From the NCBI RefSeq assembly GCF_000003605.2, contig NW_003141810.1, forward strand, positions 338,162 through 391,375: 53,214 nt of DNA, in the 5' to 3' direction. The translations under genes and the position numbers were made by a program. Below the pieces are notes generated by a model, which saw only the letters and a list, made by a program, of their open reading frames with translations, was not told where the DNA came from and did no database searches. Shown here piece by piece: positions 11,652-24,328 of this stretch. Source of the stretch: Saccoglossus kowalevskii (taxonomy: Eukaryota; Hemichordata; Enteropneusta; Harrimaniidae). The number at the start of each line of letters is the position of its first letter. Positions within the stretch are counted from its first letter, which is position 1.

Positions 11652-12050
11652 AACCAATCACCAATTCTGTTTTAATGATATTATCCAACCACAAACGGTG
11701 TTTCAAATCAACAACCCATTACCCAATCACCAATGGTGTTTTATCGAGTATTATCCAACCACAAACATTGTTTCAATTCAACAAATCATATGTGGTCATT
11801 AACCAATCACCAATGGTGTTTTATTGAGTATTATCCAACCACAAACATTGTTTCAAGTCTACAGCCCACATGTGGTCATTAACCAATCACCAATGGTGTT
11901 TCATTGAGTATTATCCAACCACAAACATTGTTTCAAGTCTACAGCCCACATGTGGTCATTAACCAATCATCAATGGTGTCTTATTGAGTATTACCCAACC
12001 ACAAACATCGTTTCAATTCAACAACGCATATGTGGTCATTAACCAATCGG
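11652..12050. repeat. 80-bp tandem array rich in CCAAT
   Basis: The block AACCAATCACCAATGGTGTT recurs at 11721, 11801, 11881 and 11961, exactly 80 bp apart, with a partial first unit at 11652 and a truncated last one at 12041. Each unit also holds TTATCCAACCACAAACATTG and CATGTGGTCATTAACC. Several CCAAT boxes fall in each unit. It follows the 25-bp array without a gap. Confidence 0.93.
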
Positions 12051-12709
12051 TGATGAATAGGTTCAGCCATGAGCATTAACGTTGTTAATTTAAAAAAAAA
12101 AAAAAAAACGCTAGAGAGATGACTAATGCAGTATGCAGACATTAAATCAACCAAATCAATTCAGTATCCTGCTTCCCATATGCCTCATTTGTTGTATCAA
12201 TTTCCTTGTTATCGCAAAGCATGACTCCTCAATACTAGTATGCGCATGTCGTCGTCTTCGTGACACAACCATCATGCAGTCTCCAGGATACAGAACGATT
12301 ATTGTAGACAATTTTATTAAAATATATATCACTTTTTGTACTAGTATCAATTACCGTGACAACCACAATCAATACATCAAAAACAGTGAAAGTTAACAAT
12401 GAATACATTATAACGAATTAAATTTCTCTGCATGTGGTTCTCGTAAGGGTTTGATTCTATTTGCATGCTGTGAATAAAAACCGATTCCTACTTAGATCAT
12501 CAGTTTCACACATACGTGCATGACGCATCTCTGCTTTCAGCTAGGTACATACATACATACAATAAATCCAAGAACAGACTGAAGTACATTCCTCGCTGTA
12601 GATAGTTGCCATGGTAATGGTTATTGCACCAAGATCTGTTACTTGACAACTTAACCTTCTCATAATGCATCATATTTTGTATAATTTTAATGAAATTATA
12701 TAAATTATT
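12051..12709. other. Non-coding stretch
   Basis: No gene is recognised. The stretch contains an A-run near 12091-12107 and a short CATA tract near 12547. Overlapping open frames of 64-87 codons on both strands have no recognisable domain. Confidence 0.5.
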
Positions 12710-12791
12710 GTAATGTAATGTAATGTAATGTAATGTAATGTAATAAAATGTAATGTATTGTACTCGTTACTGTAATGTAACGTAATGCAAT
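12710..12791. repeat. (TAATG)n pentanucleotide microsatellite
   Basis: Six to seven perfect TAATG units from 12711, followed by interrupted units (TAATAAAATG, TAATGTATTG, GTAATGTAACGTAATG). Confidence 0.92.
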
Positions 12792-13014
12792 ATATTACAT
12801 GTACTTTTGTTTTCAAACATTTGTTCTTTTAATATTCGAATTTTTCACAGTACTAAAAGACGAAACTCAAACATGCATTTCAATTTGTCAACAAGACAGA
12901 CAAATCTATTGATTTTAGTTCCAATAAAACATTGCGCCAGAACGCAGACTGTTTCATGGCAAACACTTAACCTTTCCAGGTTATTGAACTCAAGCAAAAT
13001 TAATGAACTAGGAA

Positions 13015-13290
13015 CAAAATTATTGCCGGCAGATGTTAATAACAAACTTTTGACACATTTCACAAAATAAACTCACATAATTTTTTACATATTTTTTCAA
13101 ACATTTTCATCAAGATTCATAGCCAAAAGGGAGTTGTTTCCATTTGGTCCAAAATTATTGCCAGCAGATATTAATACATTAAACCTGAAGCAAAAATTAA
13201 TTGTCTTTCACAAATTAAACTCGAATAATTTTCCCATATTGTTTCAAACATTTTGGTCAAGACCCAATTTATTTCCATTTGGTCCACGAA
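13015..13290. repeat. Diverged tandem duplication, period about 136 bp
   Basis: AAAATTATTGCCGGCAGAT at 13015 and AAAATTATTGCCAGCAGAT at 13151 start two copies, each followed by TTTCACAAA-TAAACTC, a CATAATTTT/GAATAATTTT block and TTTCAAACATTTT-TCAAGA. A further relative is visible at about 17808-17870 (TTTCACAAGATAAACCCATG, TTTTTCAACAATTTTGATCAA). It is an unidentified dispersed family. Two short open frames crossing it are not supported as genes. Confidence 0.65.
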
Positions 13291-15814
13291 AGGTACGAAT
13301 CGAACGTCTGTCACAAAAATCGTGTAATTTGAATTTTCTTTTTATATGGTTCAATGTCACAATGCTTGTCTTTCTGAGGGTGATACGAACTTACACACTT
13401 GCCATAGTCCTCACCAAAATTTGATTAGTACAGTGTTCAGTATGGAATTGTCATCATCATTTATTTTGCTGAAATCGTAAAAGCATGGCTGTTTCTGGAA
13501 TTATGCCATCACATCACATCGCATCTGTTTTGTTTTTTTTACCCAATGTCACTTATGCTGACTTAAGTGAAAAAAACAGATGTCTTTTTACACTTGCGTT
13601 AACTTAAGCAGATGAGAAGACATTACACAGTTAAAAAGGGGTTTGAAGATTGCGACGACAAACACTGGCAAATATTCGCAAAGAGGTGTCGTAAGTGTAA
13701 TGGCGTCTAAAAATGAATTTGAGTGCTACAATCAACTGTATTTAAGTTTATCATTTTTCAAAGTAGGCAGGCACAACTTACGTGCATGCCGACGCAACTT
13801 TTTCAAAATACTGTATAGAATTGATCCTTTGGTAGCACCCACACCCTCTCACGCTCCATGTCAAATAAAAATAAAATTAAAATAACTACGCTTATAATAT
13901 ATGTACAGCATATTCTGGCTGTCAACAGGCAGGAAATAAATGTGTTAAGAAATTATAGATGGTACATCCTTCAGAGGGATTACACTGTTGCTATAGTTAT
14001 GATCTTGCTTTTCATTTACACTAATGTCTCATTTTATAAAGCAAAATCCAGCACAAGTTAGAATACACAAGACTAAATTGTGATTGCTCAGATTTTTTTA
14101 TTACATATTTTTAATGCTAATCGTGAACGACCATGATTAGAGGGTTTGTTCTGCTTTATTTACGAGTGCAAATCTTAAAAGTTGTGAATATTGCTGTGTG
14201 TCCTGTTTTATCTACACCTATGCAAAGTATACAACAGATATTAAACACAAAATTAGAATATTTGTTGCATATCAACCATTGCCTTGTAAAACCTCTTGAA
14301 AGCCAAAAGATTATTTCTGTCAACATTCACAAAATGAAACTTTTTCTGAACTTTTTCCAAAAAATGTTATCAAGACATGTAGGTACCGGTAATAAGAAAA
14401 TGTGTTCATTTGATGCAAAATGAATGAAAAAAAATCAGAGAGAAAAAATGCAAAACATTGCACACAATTTTGACAAGAAAAATAATGGTATTGAAGCGAT
14501 TAACACCAAATATCAGCAGTAAAGGATATTGACACCAATAAAAATAGTTTCACGTTCTTAATAAGTACTTAACTGCAGGAATATTATGCGGTAATTAGAG
14601 GTAAAATGTACCGCTAATATCTTAGCGTCAAAGCGTGTTCAAGGGTGGTCTGTCAGTAATTTCTCCATCATACTATTTTGCAAACTGTCGATATAAAAAT
14701 GAGTCTAGTTCAATTCAATTACAAATGGTGGTATCTGAATCTAGCCATCTCACATGATTCAAAATGGTTGACTCTTTACTCTCTCTAAAAGCAGAGATGC
14801 ATGTACACCCCCCTCCCCTCTCCCCAATTTAATATGAAGGATTATATTAACCCATTAAAATTTTAGTTTAGCATTTTTAAATATATTTTTCTATAATTTG
14901 TTAATTTTGGCTAACAGTTTTGAGAGTGCAGTGCAATGAATCTTTTAACACACACCCCCTCAAATCCACCCCCATCCCTCACCCCACCCCAGATTTCAAA
15001 TGGTTGAACCCTAACTGCCAACTAAAGCCACTGGGGACCAGCTCCAGGGTTCTATTATTGATAATCATAGGGGTGCTATTCCAATAATTATCAACAACAC
15101 CAGCAAAGTAAAAACTTGACAGAATACCAGTTAGACCTTATCTACAACCATAGTGTTCGCTAATCTAAATGACACACATTTTTCATTGATGACCTCACCG
15201 TATTTCTCTCTGCCATTTTTTTTTTTTATTCACATATCCACTTACTCTTATCAGTAATTATCTGTCTTCACAGTAATGTAACCCAGGTCAAAGGTCAAAG
15301 ATCAGATGTCAAAAATCTCAACATATGGCAATGTGTTTTCTTAAACTGATAGTTATGGATTCAAAGCTGGGGGGGGGGGGGATAAAAAAGATAACGGCCC
15401 ACACACTGAACAACATACACCTACTTTTAAAAAGAAAGAATTTGCGTATAAAAAGTTCTGGATACATATGAACAAATTCCTCCTCCATTCCAAATGGTTA
15501 ACCCTCAATCTGTTTCAAGAGAAAGTTTTGCCACTTACAACAAAGTTCCTCATTAACTCATCATTCCTCATCCTCATTTGGAGAGTGAAAATTTGCTCGA
15601 AAAAATTTTGCTGAACATTTATCAAAGAGACGATGTTACTCTGAACTTTCCTAATTTGTATTATTATTCTTTTATATCCGCAGAACTAACATGTATACTT
15701 TTTTGTATAGTAGTAACAAGTTTTGCCATTCCTAAGCCTGTTGTTCCCACCTCGTGTGTGAACGTAATTTGGTATAGCCATTATGCAAACTTATCAGACT
15801 CTTAGCTGTACTTG
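13291..15814. other. Non-coding stretch with C-rich and G-rich tracts
   Basis: No exon is recognised. Polypyrimidine tracts lie at about 14808-14827 and 14950-14990, and an 11-12 bp G-run at about 15369-15381. Open frames of 60-96 codons show no domains. Confidence 0.5.
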
Positions 15815-15852
15815 GTCACAGTCCCTCCACACCGGTGTTGAGGGACTGTGAC
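15815..15852. repeat. Near-perfect 38-bp palindrome
   Basis: GTCACAGTCCCTC is followed by one unpaired base, the perfect palindrome ACACCGGTGT, one unpaired base, and the exact complement GAGGGACTGTGAC. The arms are 19 nt with one central-side mismatch and no loop beyond the palindromic centre. It could extrude as a cruciform in DNA or fold as a hairpin in RNA with at most a tiny loop. No TIR family seen elsewhere in the window explains it. Confidence 0.9.
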
Positions 15853-16157
15853 TTGGTATTTCCTGAACCACCTGAACACTCTGGATAAGACAAAGCCAAT
15901 CTTGTTTTCCTTAAACGATTGTCATTGTTTATTAATCTCCTCAATAAACGATGGATTTTAGACTTACAGAAACCCATTCTGTAATAAAAATGCTAGACAA
16001 TAAATAGTAGATGTTATGCTTTTCAGACATCGCATGGCGAAAACATTCACGGAGAGCCAAAATGACTTGTATACATCTGTATAACAGCGTTGTGTTAAGT
16101 ATTGTTGTGACAGACTTTTCACTGAATGTAAATGATCAACGTACCAGGCACAAATCA

Positions 16158-16293
16158 TTTAAAGCGTGGTGGTCCTTGCGCAGCGCATGTTCGAATTTCA
16201 TGTAAATAGACAATGTATTTTACATGCGTTGTATACGTCGCTATGATTCCCATATTGAACAGGAGGCGGCGCGACGACTGCCGCTCTTTAAAA
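16158..16293 (+). mobile_element. Family C MITE-like element, copy 1
   Basis: The ends are TTTAAAGCGTGGTGGTC and GACGACTGCCGCTCTTTAAA (imperfect inverted repeats). The interior has ATTTCATGTAAATAGACAAT, TTTTACATGCGTTGTATACG and TCGCTATGATTCCCATAT. Recognisable copies lie at 33906-34038 (same strand) and 41749-41885 (opposite strand). Non-coding and about 136 bp. Confidence 0.82.
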
Positions 16294-16639
16294 TATTTTT
16301 TTACATGCATTTCATTTTGAATTTTTATCTCTTACTAAAACTGCCAACATGAAAGTGCTATTGTCTGATTTGTTTGTCGACTAGAGAGTCAGTTATCCAA
16401 CCATACTCAAACGCCTATTATCAAATAAAAACAAGAGGTGACACAGCCATCGGCATACGTTAATTAACTGAAATATAAACCATGTTTTCAATTTACATAA
16501 AGAAACCGAAACCAAGTAGGGTATTCATAGCAAGAAAGTTGGTAACGCAACACTTGTGTAAACTATGATGTACTATTAAATGACTATGACTCGCCTGCTC
16601 CAGGTCAAAGTTTGATCATGACCAAACCTGTTACTAGTA

Positions 16640-16815
16640 AAAGGGGGAGAGGGGCTGTGAGTCGTCACGTGCACATGCGTCAGATGGCCATAGTGTGTCA
16701 CAGTTTACAAACAAGCGTCTACCCATGAGCCTTTGCATTTTTAGCCTGTGTTGTTATCGTCGCTTGGGACTCAATTTCTGTGCGTACACGGGTGACGAAC
16801 CTCTCGCTTTAAAAA
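16640..16815 (+). mobile_element. Family B MITE-like element, copy 1
   Basis: The left part reads GTGAGTCGTCACGTGCACAT, the right part GGGTGACGAACCTCTCGCTTTAAA, with the interior block GTCTACCCATGAGCCTTTGC and then TTATCGTCGCTTGGGACTCAA. Copies are seen at 22971, 27448 (reversed) and, truncated, at 39187. It is a non-coding foldback of about 170 bp. Confidence 0.8.
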
Positions 16816-16931
16816 TCAATTATGTGTATATTGGTACAAGATGTTTTGGTATAATCTTTTAAATATATTTCTTTAATCTTCCATTTTTTCGTTTATCCTT
16901 CCATCCATAATCGTTTCTATCATTCTATTCA

Positions 16932-17141
16932 TTGTATGATAATTTATTTTCACTTGGAATAAATTTTTGCTATTTTCGCTGAAATAGTAATTTCAGTGAA
17001 ATTAAAATCCAGCGAAAATACTTCTTTTCCTGTATTTTACATTCAACTCATCAAAAATCATTGAAAATAAGTTCCATTAAAAACACCCGAAAAGTCTTTT
17101 CAGCTAAAATTAATTCCAGCTAAAATAAAGTATTTTACAGT
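16932..17141 (+). mobile_element. Family A MITE-like element, copy 2
   Basis: It runs from TTGTATGATAATTTATTTTC to AAATAAAGTATTTTACAGTA, with the family's ATTTTCGCTGAAAT, AAAATCCAGCGAAAAT, TTTTACATTCAACTCATC and TTTTCAGCTAAAATTAATTC blocks in order. The left end is more diverged than the right. Confidence 0.8.
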
Positions 17142-19785
17142 ATCTAATTTTCATTATCAGTGGTTTTTGTTGGTCCTGTGTTAATGCGTGTATAAAGACT
17201 AGACTTAACTGGTGTTGTTATCGACCGCCATGTTTCTTTAAAATACTTGCAATGATTTCCACTCCAGAGTGAGGATGACATTAAGGACGTGCTTGTAAGG
17301 CATTATTATTTCAACGCCGACTTAACTATAAAACTAGTCGCCAAACAAGGTTCTATTTTTCTATCATAAAGAATTGAGAGTCTTCCCATATAGATCTGCG
17401 CTTGTAAAGTATTGCTTATTCCGAAAACAACACCTCAGTCTGAGCTCCATTATTAACATAGGAAAGCCAAAGATACTACACATTCCCTGAAACCTTATAC
17501 TGTATGTTTAACAGGATCTGAACAGTGTAGTCTATTTAAACAAGTAAACATACTTAAAACTACAGAACAGTGAAATGAGAAAATTTAGACTATTACTACA
17601 TTTACAGCTGTTTTATTTTCTCTTAAATTGACAAATTTTGGAGAATTTCATTTTTTTTATATCGTGAAGTCTATAATTAAGTTTAACGTAAAATGTTTTT
17701 CTGAAATCATTCGATTACAAAAAAATTGGGTTTTTAGTATCAAAGCAAACGATACATACAGCGAACTCTTTAACCTTTGACCCTTTAAACGCAAAGTTTA
17801 ATTTTTATAACTTTCACAAGATAAACCCATGTAGGTTTTTTCATATTTTTCAACAATTTTGATCAAATCCTGTAGACAATGAAAAATTATGTTGTTATTG
17901 ACAGCAAAATTATGAAAAAAATTAAGAAAATAGTAGAAAATGTTGCATAAAAATATGGATTAAAATACACTGTTAGTTTACATAAAACTCTAAATAAATC
18001 TATGGCAATTTTAAATTTAAAAAAAAATGCATGCCAGCAATGCAATTTAGAAAACAAATTTAGCAAAAATTTCAATATTCTATTTATTTCATTCAAGAAT
18101 GTGTGCACATATTTTTTAAAGGTCAAATACAAAGAATATAATTTTTTTACAGGGGTCATGATTCTGACATTCCTCCACACGTTTCTCAGGCACAGGACGG
18201 TTCACAAGGGACTTTACAGTCTATGCTAAAAAAGCTGATGTGATTATAACATTATCAACACCAAAGTATGTCAGCCACTCCTCCAGAAGTTTTACAAAAT
18301 AAACAACATTACCTAAGTTTTTAAGATGTGCTATGTCATCGCCATGACAACAGCATACCAGATGGCAGTAGTGAAGTTAATTAACAAACAAACAAACAAA
18401 CAAACATCAGGTTATGTCAAAACATTTAAGTGTGTCAAAACTTTTTGAAGGAGAAATAAAATCAACAAAAACTGCTAGATATACTATAGAGAAACCAAGA
18501 CTAGAGATATTTATGTTAAAACGATGACTGCAGGCGTTTGTTGCATTATTGACATCAACGTTAAACGTCTAAAGCAGGCATTCTATTCTATTGTCCGCTA
18601 TAACAGTAGGCTTTTTTGATCTAAATTTAAACACAATGTGATCACGTTGTCAAAGATGAGATGTATACAAAACAAGTAGGTTGTGTAGAAAATGCATTTT
18701 TTTGTTACAAACTATTTCCAACTCTTTGAAATACGAAACTCATTGAACTTTTGTCACCAAATAAATTTGCTCCTCTTTTCAATTTTAAAAATCTTGATCA
18801 ATAAATTCAGCCATGAGGAAATTGTGTATTATTTGGTCCAAAATGAGAAAAGAAATTACAGAAAAACACAATCGAATTTGAAAAAATATTGTACCAAATT
18901 TTAAACAAGAAACGTTAAGGAGAGGTTTTTTTTCTCATAATTTTTTTTTGTGTGTGTTTTTTTCAAATACTAGTTATCTCACTCAATCAGATTCAGTTTG
19001 TTGACTTTCCAACAATATCTCCAAAGAGCTTGCATCCCAGCATTTTAAAATGGCAGCCCTGGATTTGAAATGCTCCTATCATCTTTTGTGTTAAAATTGA
19101 TGATAATGGAGTCTTTCCAATTTGAACACAAGCTCATGGTAAACAGGTGAACGGTTAATTGGCCAATGACCTGTGACATTCAACAAGTTGTACATTTCTC
19201 TTGAACAAATTGGATTCTCTTATGTTTAGTGGCATAGTTCAGGGAAAAACCAATAATATTTTTGGGGATAAGCTAGTCATAATTCAACCATGCAGAAAAC
19301 ATTTAACTTTTGATTATTCATTCAAATTTTGAGTTGAGATCATAACGGTTCAGCAATTATCACTTTCATAGTGATTTCCTTATTGTAAATAAATAATATC
19401 AAAGATGTTAAAATTTTATTAATATTAATAAGGCCAATAACAAAAAATTTGGTCTATTTTTTTTTAAAAAATAACGCTTGAATGACTTTTCATTTTTATT
19501 CTGAAAAGAGTCATAAAATTAATGATTTTTCATAAAAAACTGAATTTACTTTCATTTTTTCTATAATTCGGACAAAGAAACCAATAAAAAGCTGCCATGC
19601 ACATGTTTCACAGATGCATTTTACATGCTCAGTTTTTTTTTTCAAACACTAATTTTAAAATCTATCCATGATGTTCAAGAACTTTTTTTTTTTAATTGTA
19701 TCCCATATTAATTTGTGCTCTAAATTTCTATGGATAATATAACATGGAAATCATTGATAACAAGAGAATGAGGCTGTGTAAAACT
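17142..19785. other. Non-coding AT-rich stretch
   Basis: No exon is recognised. It holds a diverged relative of the 13.0-kb repeat at about 17766-17880 (starting TTAACCTTTGACCCTTTAAA) and an (AAAC)n tract at about 18383-18406. Overlapping open frames of 70-97 codons at 17887-18229 and 18692-18904 are AT-driven and have no domains. Confidence 0.55.
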
Positions 19786-19894
19786 GGAAGTACCGGTATT
19801 CTGTGTCCTGTTTATTACATAAGGTTCTGACTGCAGCTGTGGAAGTACCGGTATTCTGTGTCCTGTTTATTACATAAGGTTCTGACTGCAGCTG
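19786..19894. repeat. Perfect 55-bp tandem duplication
   Basis: The block starting GGAAGTACCGGTATTCTGTG and ending GACTGCAGCTGT occurs at 19786-19840 and again at 19841-19894, identical apart from the final base. The identity suggests a recent duplication. Confidence 0.95.
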
Positions 19895-20499
19895 AATTAT
19901 TCTAACAGAAAACTCGTTTTGAAACACTGATTGCATCAAATAATTCTAACAAAGAACTTGTATCATATTTTTTGGAGAAAGAAGAGTACATGGTTTCCAG
20001 AATGTCCATCTTGGATGTCATGCCACTTTTTTTTATCGCCAATCATTGTGCAGTATATCTGTGAACTCCACACTAAAATCAAATTATTGTAAGTGTTCTG
20101 CTTTCAGTTTTTTTGTTTTTTTTTTGGAATAATGAATTACTATTTATTAAATCGACCAAAAGAAAGAAAAAATAATTTGTAAATGTATCCTATAAATTTG
20201 GCACCTAAAAAATTACTTTTAAAAAACCTTGAATTTATTTCTCGCTCTATAAGCAATAAAAAAGACAAAATATAATTTTCAAATCTAAACCTCTATCGGA
20301 TACTTTATAGTCATTTCTTTTTAAGCTCAAGTAAAACTTTTCCCCCTGAATAACGCAAAATCAACAATAGGAGTCAAGCCATCAAATTGGACTGGATAGA
20401 GTACGGCAACAAAGCAGTTTAGTTTACGCACAAATAGTTTGAAGTACGGTTCGGTCCAAATTACAGTACCGGTACCAATAATTGATGACAGTCGAACAA

Positions 20500-20910
20500 G
20501 TTCTAGCTGGATTACGATTGGTTTAGATGAAATGATCTAAATAGCTGAGATTCAACGGTATCGTCTATCCCAATGCACCCGTACTTTGCAATGCAATTTA
20601 CCAGGTTAAATAATTCCCATATTACAAATTGAGGTAACCCAGTCAAGGTTCAATTCATCCAATTGTAGATCATATGGTCTAAATAATTGGAATCATTTAT
20701 TTAACAGAAACAGCTGCCCCAATGCAACCAACTTTGCACTGCAATTTTGTGGTTTAAATAATTCCCATATTACTAAATTGAGGTAACCCGGTCTAGGTTC
20801 AATTTATCTAATTGTGGATCATATTGTCTAAATAATTGGAATCATTTATTTAACAGAAACAGCTACCCCAACTTTGCACTGCCATTTTGTAGGTCAAATA
20901 ATTCCCATTG
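20500..20910. repeat. Triplicated segment, period about 140-148 bp
   Basis: ATTCCCAT occurs at 20613, 20761 and 20901, with the flanking blocks ACTTTGCA-TGCAATTT, AAATTGAGGTAACCC, GTTCAATT-ATC-AATTG and AATTGGAATCATTTATTTAA repeated between them. The third copy is partial. There is no coding signal. Confidence 0.85.
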
Positions 20911-21744
20911 CTGGCATAGGTATGATACGTCTACGTGTAGTTTTGTATTATTGCTGGGCTCAGACTAAGAATGGTAACCAAAGACTTATATCAGACGTAT
21001 CACTAATATCTACTGCTGAATTCATTAGGCTATTTTAACGTCCAAAGACATTTCACTTTCTGGTTGGAATTCAAAATGTTGGTTATCAATGCAAATAGTA
21101 TTTCTCTTGATTTCCCAGGAGACAAATGAAGCCAGAGTTCACTGGATATAAAATTTCTGACAGCTAGGAAACTAGAACTACAAATATTTAACTCATCTCT
21201 CGTCCCCGGGGAGACATCATACAAGGGTTGTCAGTACCACATTATGTTTCTATGTAGTTGCTGTATGCGTGTGTGTGATTGTAAATCTCTATTGTTACTC
21301 TACCCAGATAGAATACAGTAAAATCTAGCATGTAGCACAACTCTATTACTTTGACACGTAATAATTTCAGAGGTTTTAAATCAATAAAATTATTTGAAGT
21401 ATTCAATCATGCTAAAGAAGTAATCTGCATTCAAGTCGTTATGCTCCCTTTGAGATTACTCGGCAGGATTTTTTTTTTTTTTAAAGTTAAAAGATAGGAT
21501 TTCACTTGAAAAACAATTTTTCAACCAAAAATGGAAATATCCTTGCTTCTATCAAATGCTGATATATTGTTTTTAGTTTGTTATTTTATTCTCTGGATTT
21601 CAAAAAAATTTAACTGTATTTTAAAGGAAAACAAAAATGCAGTACCGTAGCATTTGTTTTTTTCTCCTAAATATTATACATTATATGTATTACTGTATTT
21701 CTATTGTTAGAAGGTGAGGCGAGGTAGTAAGTGAGTGAGCATGT
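20911..21744. other. Non-coding stretch
   Basis: No gene is recognised. Confidence 0.5.
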
Positions 21745-22105
21745 GAGTGAGTGCTGAATGAATGAATGAATGTATTTTAGAATAATTGAATGAATGAATG
21801 AATGAATGAATGAATGAATGAATGAATGAATGAATGAATGAATGAGGCAAGGGGAAGCAAGGGGAGGCAAGGCGGGCAAGGCGAGGCAAGGGGAGGTAGT
21901 GAGTATGTGAATGAGTGTTGAATGAATGAATGTATTATTGAATAATTGAATAATTGAATGAATGAATGAATGAATGAGGTGAGGCAAGGCAAGGGGAGGT
22001 AGTGAGCGGGTGAGTGTTGAAGTGTTGAATGAATGAATGTATTATTGAATGAATGAGGAAAGGTGAGGCGAGGTGAGGCTAGGTAGTGAGTGAGTGAGTT
22101 AGTAG
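21745..22105. repeat. (GAAT)n and GAGGCAAGG low-complexity region
   Basis: Long runs of GAATGAATG alternate with purine-rich GAGGCAAGGGGAGG and GAGTGAGTGAG. The complement reads as three overlapping Ser/Ile/His-rich open frames (about 21667-21992) in different frames, the expected artefact of a tetranucleotide repeat. Confidence 0.95.
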
Positions 22106-22970
22106 TATAATTACACTACAAAATATACCCTTCTAAATCAAAATTCACATAACATGCATGCTACAGCTCAGAAAGCAAAACAATTACTAACTAACAAACA
22201 ATCTCTCTAGTCGAATTATCTGACCCCTATCACATAAAATTGATTCAACTAATAGATAACACCTTGCACACAGGCTTGTATGTATGAATGAACATATTAC
22301 TGCATGCACACGAGGAAGGACCGTACATCAGGTGCGTAAAAACAAACATCGTATTCACAGAAGTGTCAGCGTTTTCAATTGACTGCGGATACAGTAATTA
22401 CAAATGCAGATAAATTATTATTAATAATTATCATTAATAAGTAACCCCATAAATTCAAAATAATAAATTTGGTGTTTTGATGAAGTCACCAATCTAATTA
22501 TGTATGATTACAATGTACATTCATTGTTTTAAATTCTGCAAAAACGTGTTCCATTTTTTTATTTTTTCATGTTCCAACGTATCAATACATGGCATAAAAA
22601 AAATGCTATTTAAGTAAAAAATTTAATTAAACCACAGCAAAGTATTCTTTTGTAATTTTTACCTGGAGGCGTACTAAAATCAGCAAAACTAATATTAAAA
22701 GCACATTGACTCTTTCACTGATGTTGTCAACTGTCAAACCGTTCTATTTCAAATCTGATTTTGATCAAAATGTCTACTCTGTTGAATGCTATATTTTTTC
22801 TCACCAAAAATGTAATGCATCATTTTGCATAATTTTATACATTTTTCAAAAATTTTTTTTTGTTAAGTTTGTAGCAATTGACCATGAATACCATCAATGT
22901 CTCGATCACGTTAAAAATATAGAAAAAAATATGCTGTTTTTATATTTTGCAAAAAGTGACGAATGTTTGC
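22106..22970. other. Non-coding AT-rich stretch
   Basis: No exon is recognised. The stretch from about 22705 (GACTCTTTCACTG) to 22990 (GATCAAAGGGGTTAT) resembles the CCCTTT-ended TTAA elements in its ends, but this is not secure. A 95-codon open frame inside it has no domain. Confidence 0.45.
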
Positions 22971-23145
22971 TAAAGCGATCAAAGGGGTTATAGCGACGAG
23001 TCATCTCCTGCATACGCAATAGACGGGCATAGTATGTCGTTTACAAATAAATGTCTACCCATGAACCTTTGCATTTTCAAATGTGTTTTTATCGTCGCCA
23101 AAGATTAGCATTCAAACATTGGCACCAGAATTTATGCGCGAACAA
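22971..23145 (+). mobile_element. Family B MITE-like element, copy 2 (diverged)
   Basis: It has TAAAGCGATC..GCGACGAGTCATCTCCTGC, then GTCTACCCATGAACCTTTGC, TTATCGTCGCC and a decayed right end near GCGCGAAC. The block order matches the 16.6-kb copy. Confidence 0.72.
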
Positions 23146-23209
23146 ATTTGGATACATATTATATATTCGGGAAAGTCGTGAATAAGTGACAAAGGCATGT
23201 CATATGTTG

Positions 23210-23378
23210 TACTGTGGAATAATAATTTTCGCTGAAACGACTTTTTGAGCGTTTTGTATGGAATTTATTTTCACTGATTTTTGATGAGTTTAATGTGAAA
23301 TATAGGAAAAAAAGTATATTCGCTGGATTTTATTTTCACGGAATCATCCCTTTAGCGAAAATAAAGTATTCTACAGTA
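23210..23378 (-). mobile_element. Family A MITE-like element, copy 3 (reverse)
   Basis: TACTGTGGAATAATAATTTTC to TAAAGTATTCTACAGTA. The internal blocks TTTTGATGAGTTTAATGTG, CGCTGGATTTTATTTTCACG and GGAATCATCCCTTTAGCG are the complement of the other orientation. The TTTGAGCGTTTTG block is kept, while part of one end is deleted relative to the 26.5-kb copy. Confidence 0.85.
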
Positions 23379-24328
23379 TATTTGAATAACCCAAAATACA
23401 ATAAATTCAATTTTGAATTTACAAGCACTTCTAATAGAGATGTGACAACCTTAACGTATTTGTAAACAAAGTACGTATAGTTATCTGATCCTTCGCTCAA
23501 TTTATATTTATCGTCAATGATGAGAATTTCGATAAAAATTTCGCCAGTCACCAATGGTGGGCTTTCATTATTACCCTTGATTACCATCACCCATGAAAGA
23601 AATATTCACCAACATTCCCCCAGACACCGAAAACAAGGCTTTCAATAAGCTTTCATCAAAGGCGTTTCCTTCGCCAGGCACTAATCACAATGGTTTAAAC
23701 TCCAACGTAGTCCTACAAATTACGACATTGTTACCCCCAATGGATACTATACAATAATTATGATGAATTATTCTGACGACAAGGAATCATCACTCGTTAT
23801 CACCCACAGAGAGGTAAATTCAACATACGCAGAAAAATATAGTTTACAAAGTTTGTTACAAATGCATATTTCAGCTGACTACTTGAATATGAAATCATTA
23901 AACAACATATGTACATATATTTGTGAAAAAGTCAGTAATCGGAATTAAAAAACAATTTAGTATTAGTCGCCATGGTAACAATTATTTCAAACTTGTACTA
24001 TTATTATAGTATTGGAACATCAAGTTCAATGACAAACTCAATCATGAATTGACAGACAGTTTGGGATTTTAACTTTAAACAATCAGCTTTCCAAACTTTC
24101 TGACGTCAACTGGCTCACTCCATAGAATTTGATATTACAGAAGAGAACAGACAATACTGACAAATTTAAATAAACGAGTCAATAAATCATTTATAAAACA
24201 AAGTCTATATATTTTCTTCAAGAAAGCGAGTCAATTGCAATATACGATAAAAGGGGTCACTCCAGTGAAATATCCATGGTAACGATGTCGCTGATAATCT
24301 AGTCGATAATGTGAATGTGTCTTGAACT
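23379..24328. other. Non-coding stretch
   Basis: No gene is recognised. CCATGG occurrences and short open frames are without support. Confidence 0.5.

Noticed and set aside
11472-11657. 61-codon antisense open frame
   Set aside because: It reads the 25-bp tandem array in successive frames.
21667-21992. Three overlapping Ser/Ile/His-rich open frames on the minus strand
   Set aside because: They are the three readings of a GAATGAATG tetranucleotide repeat.
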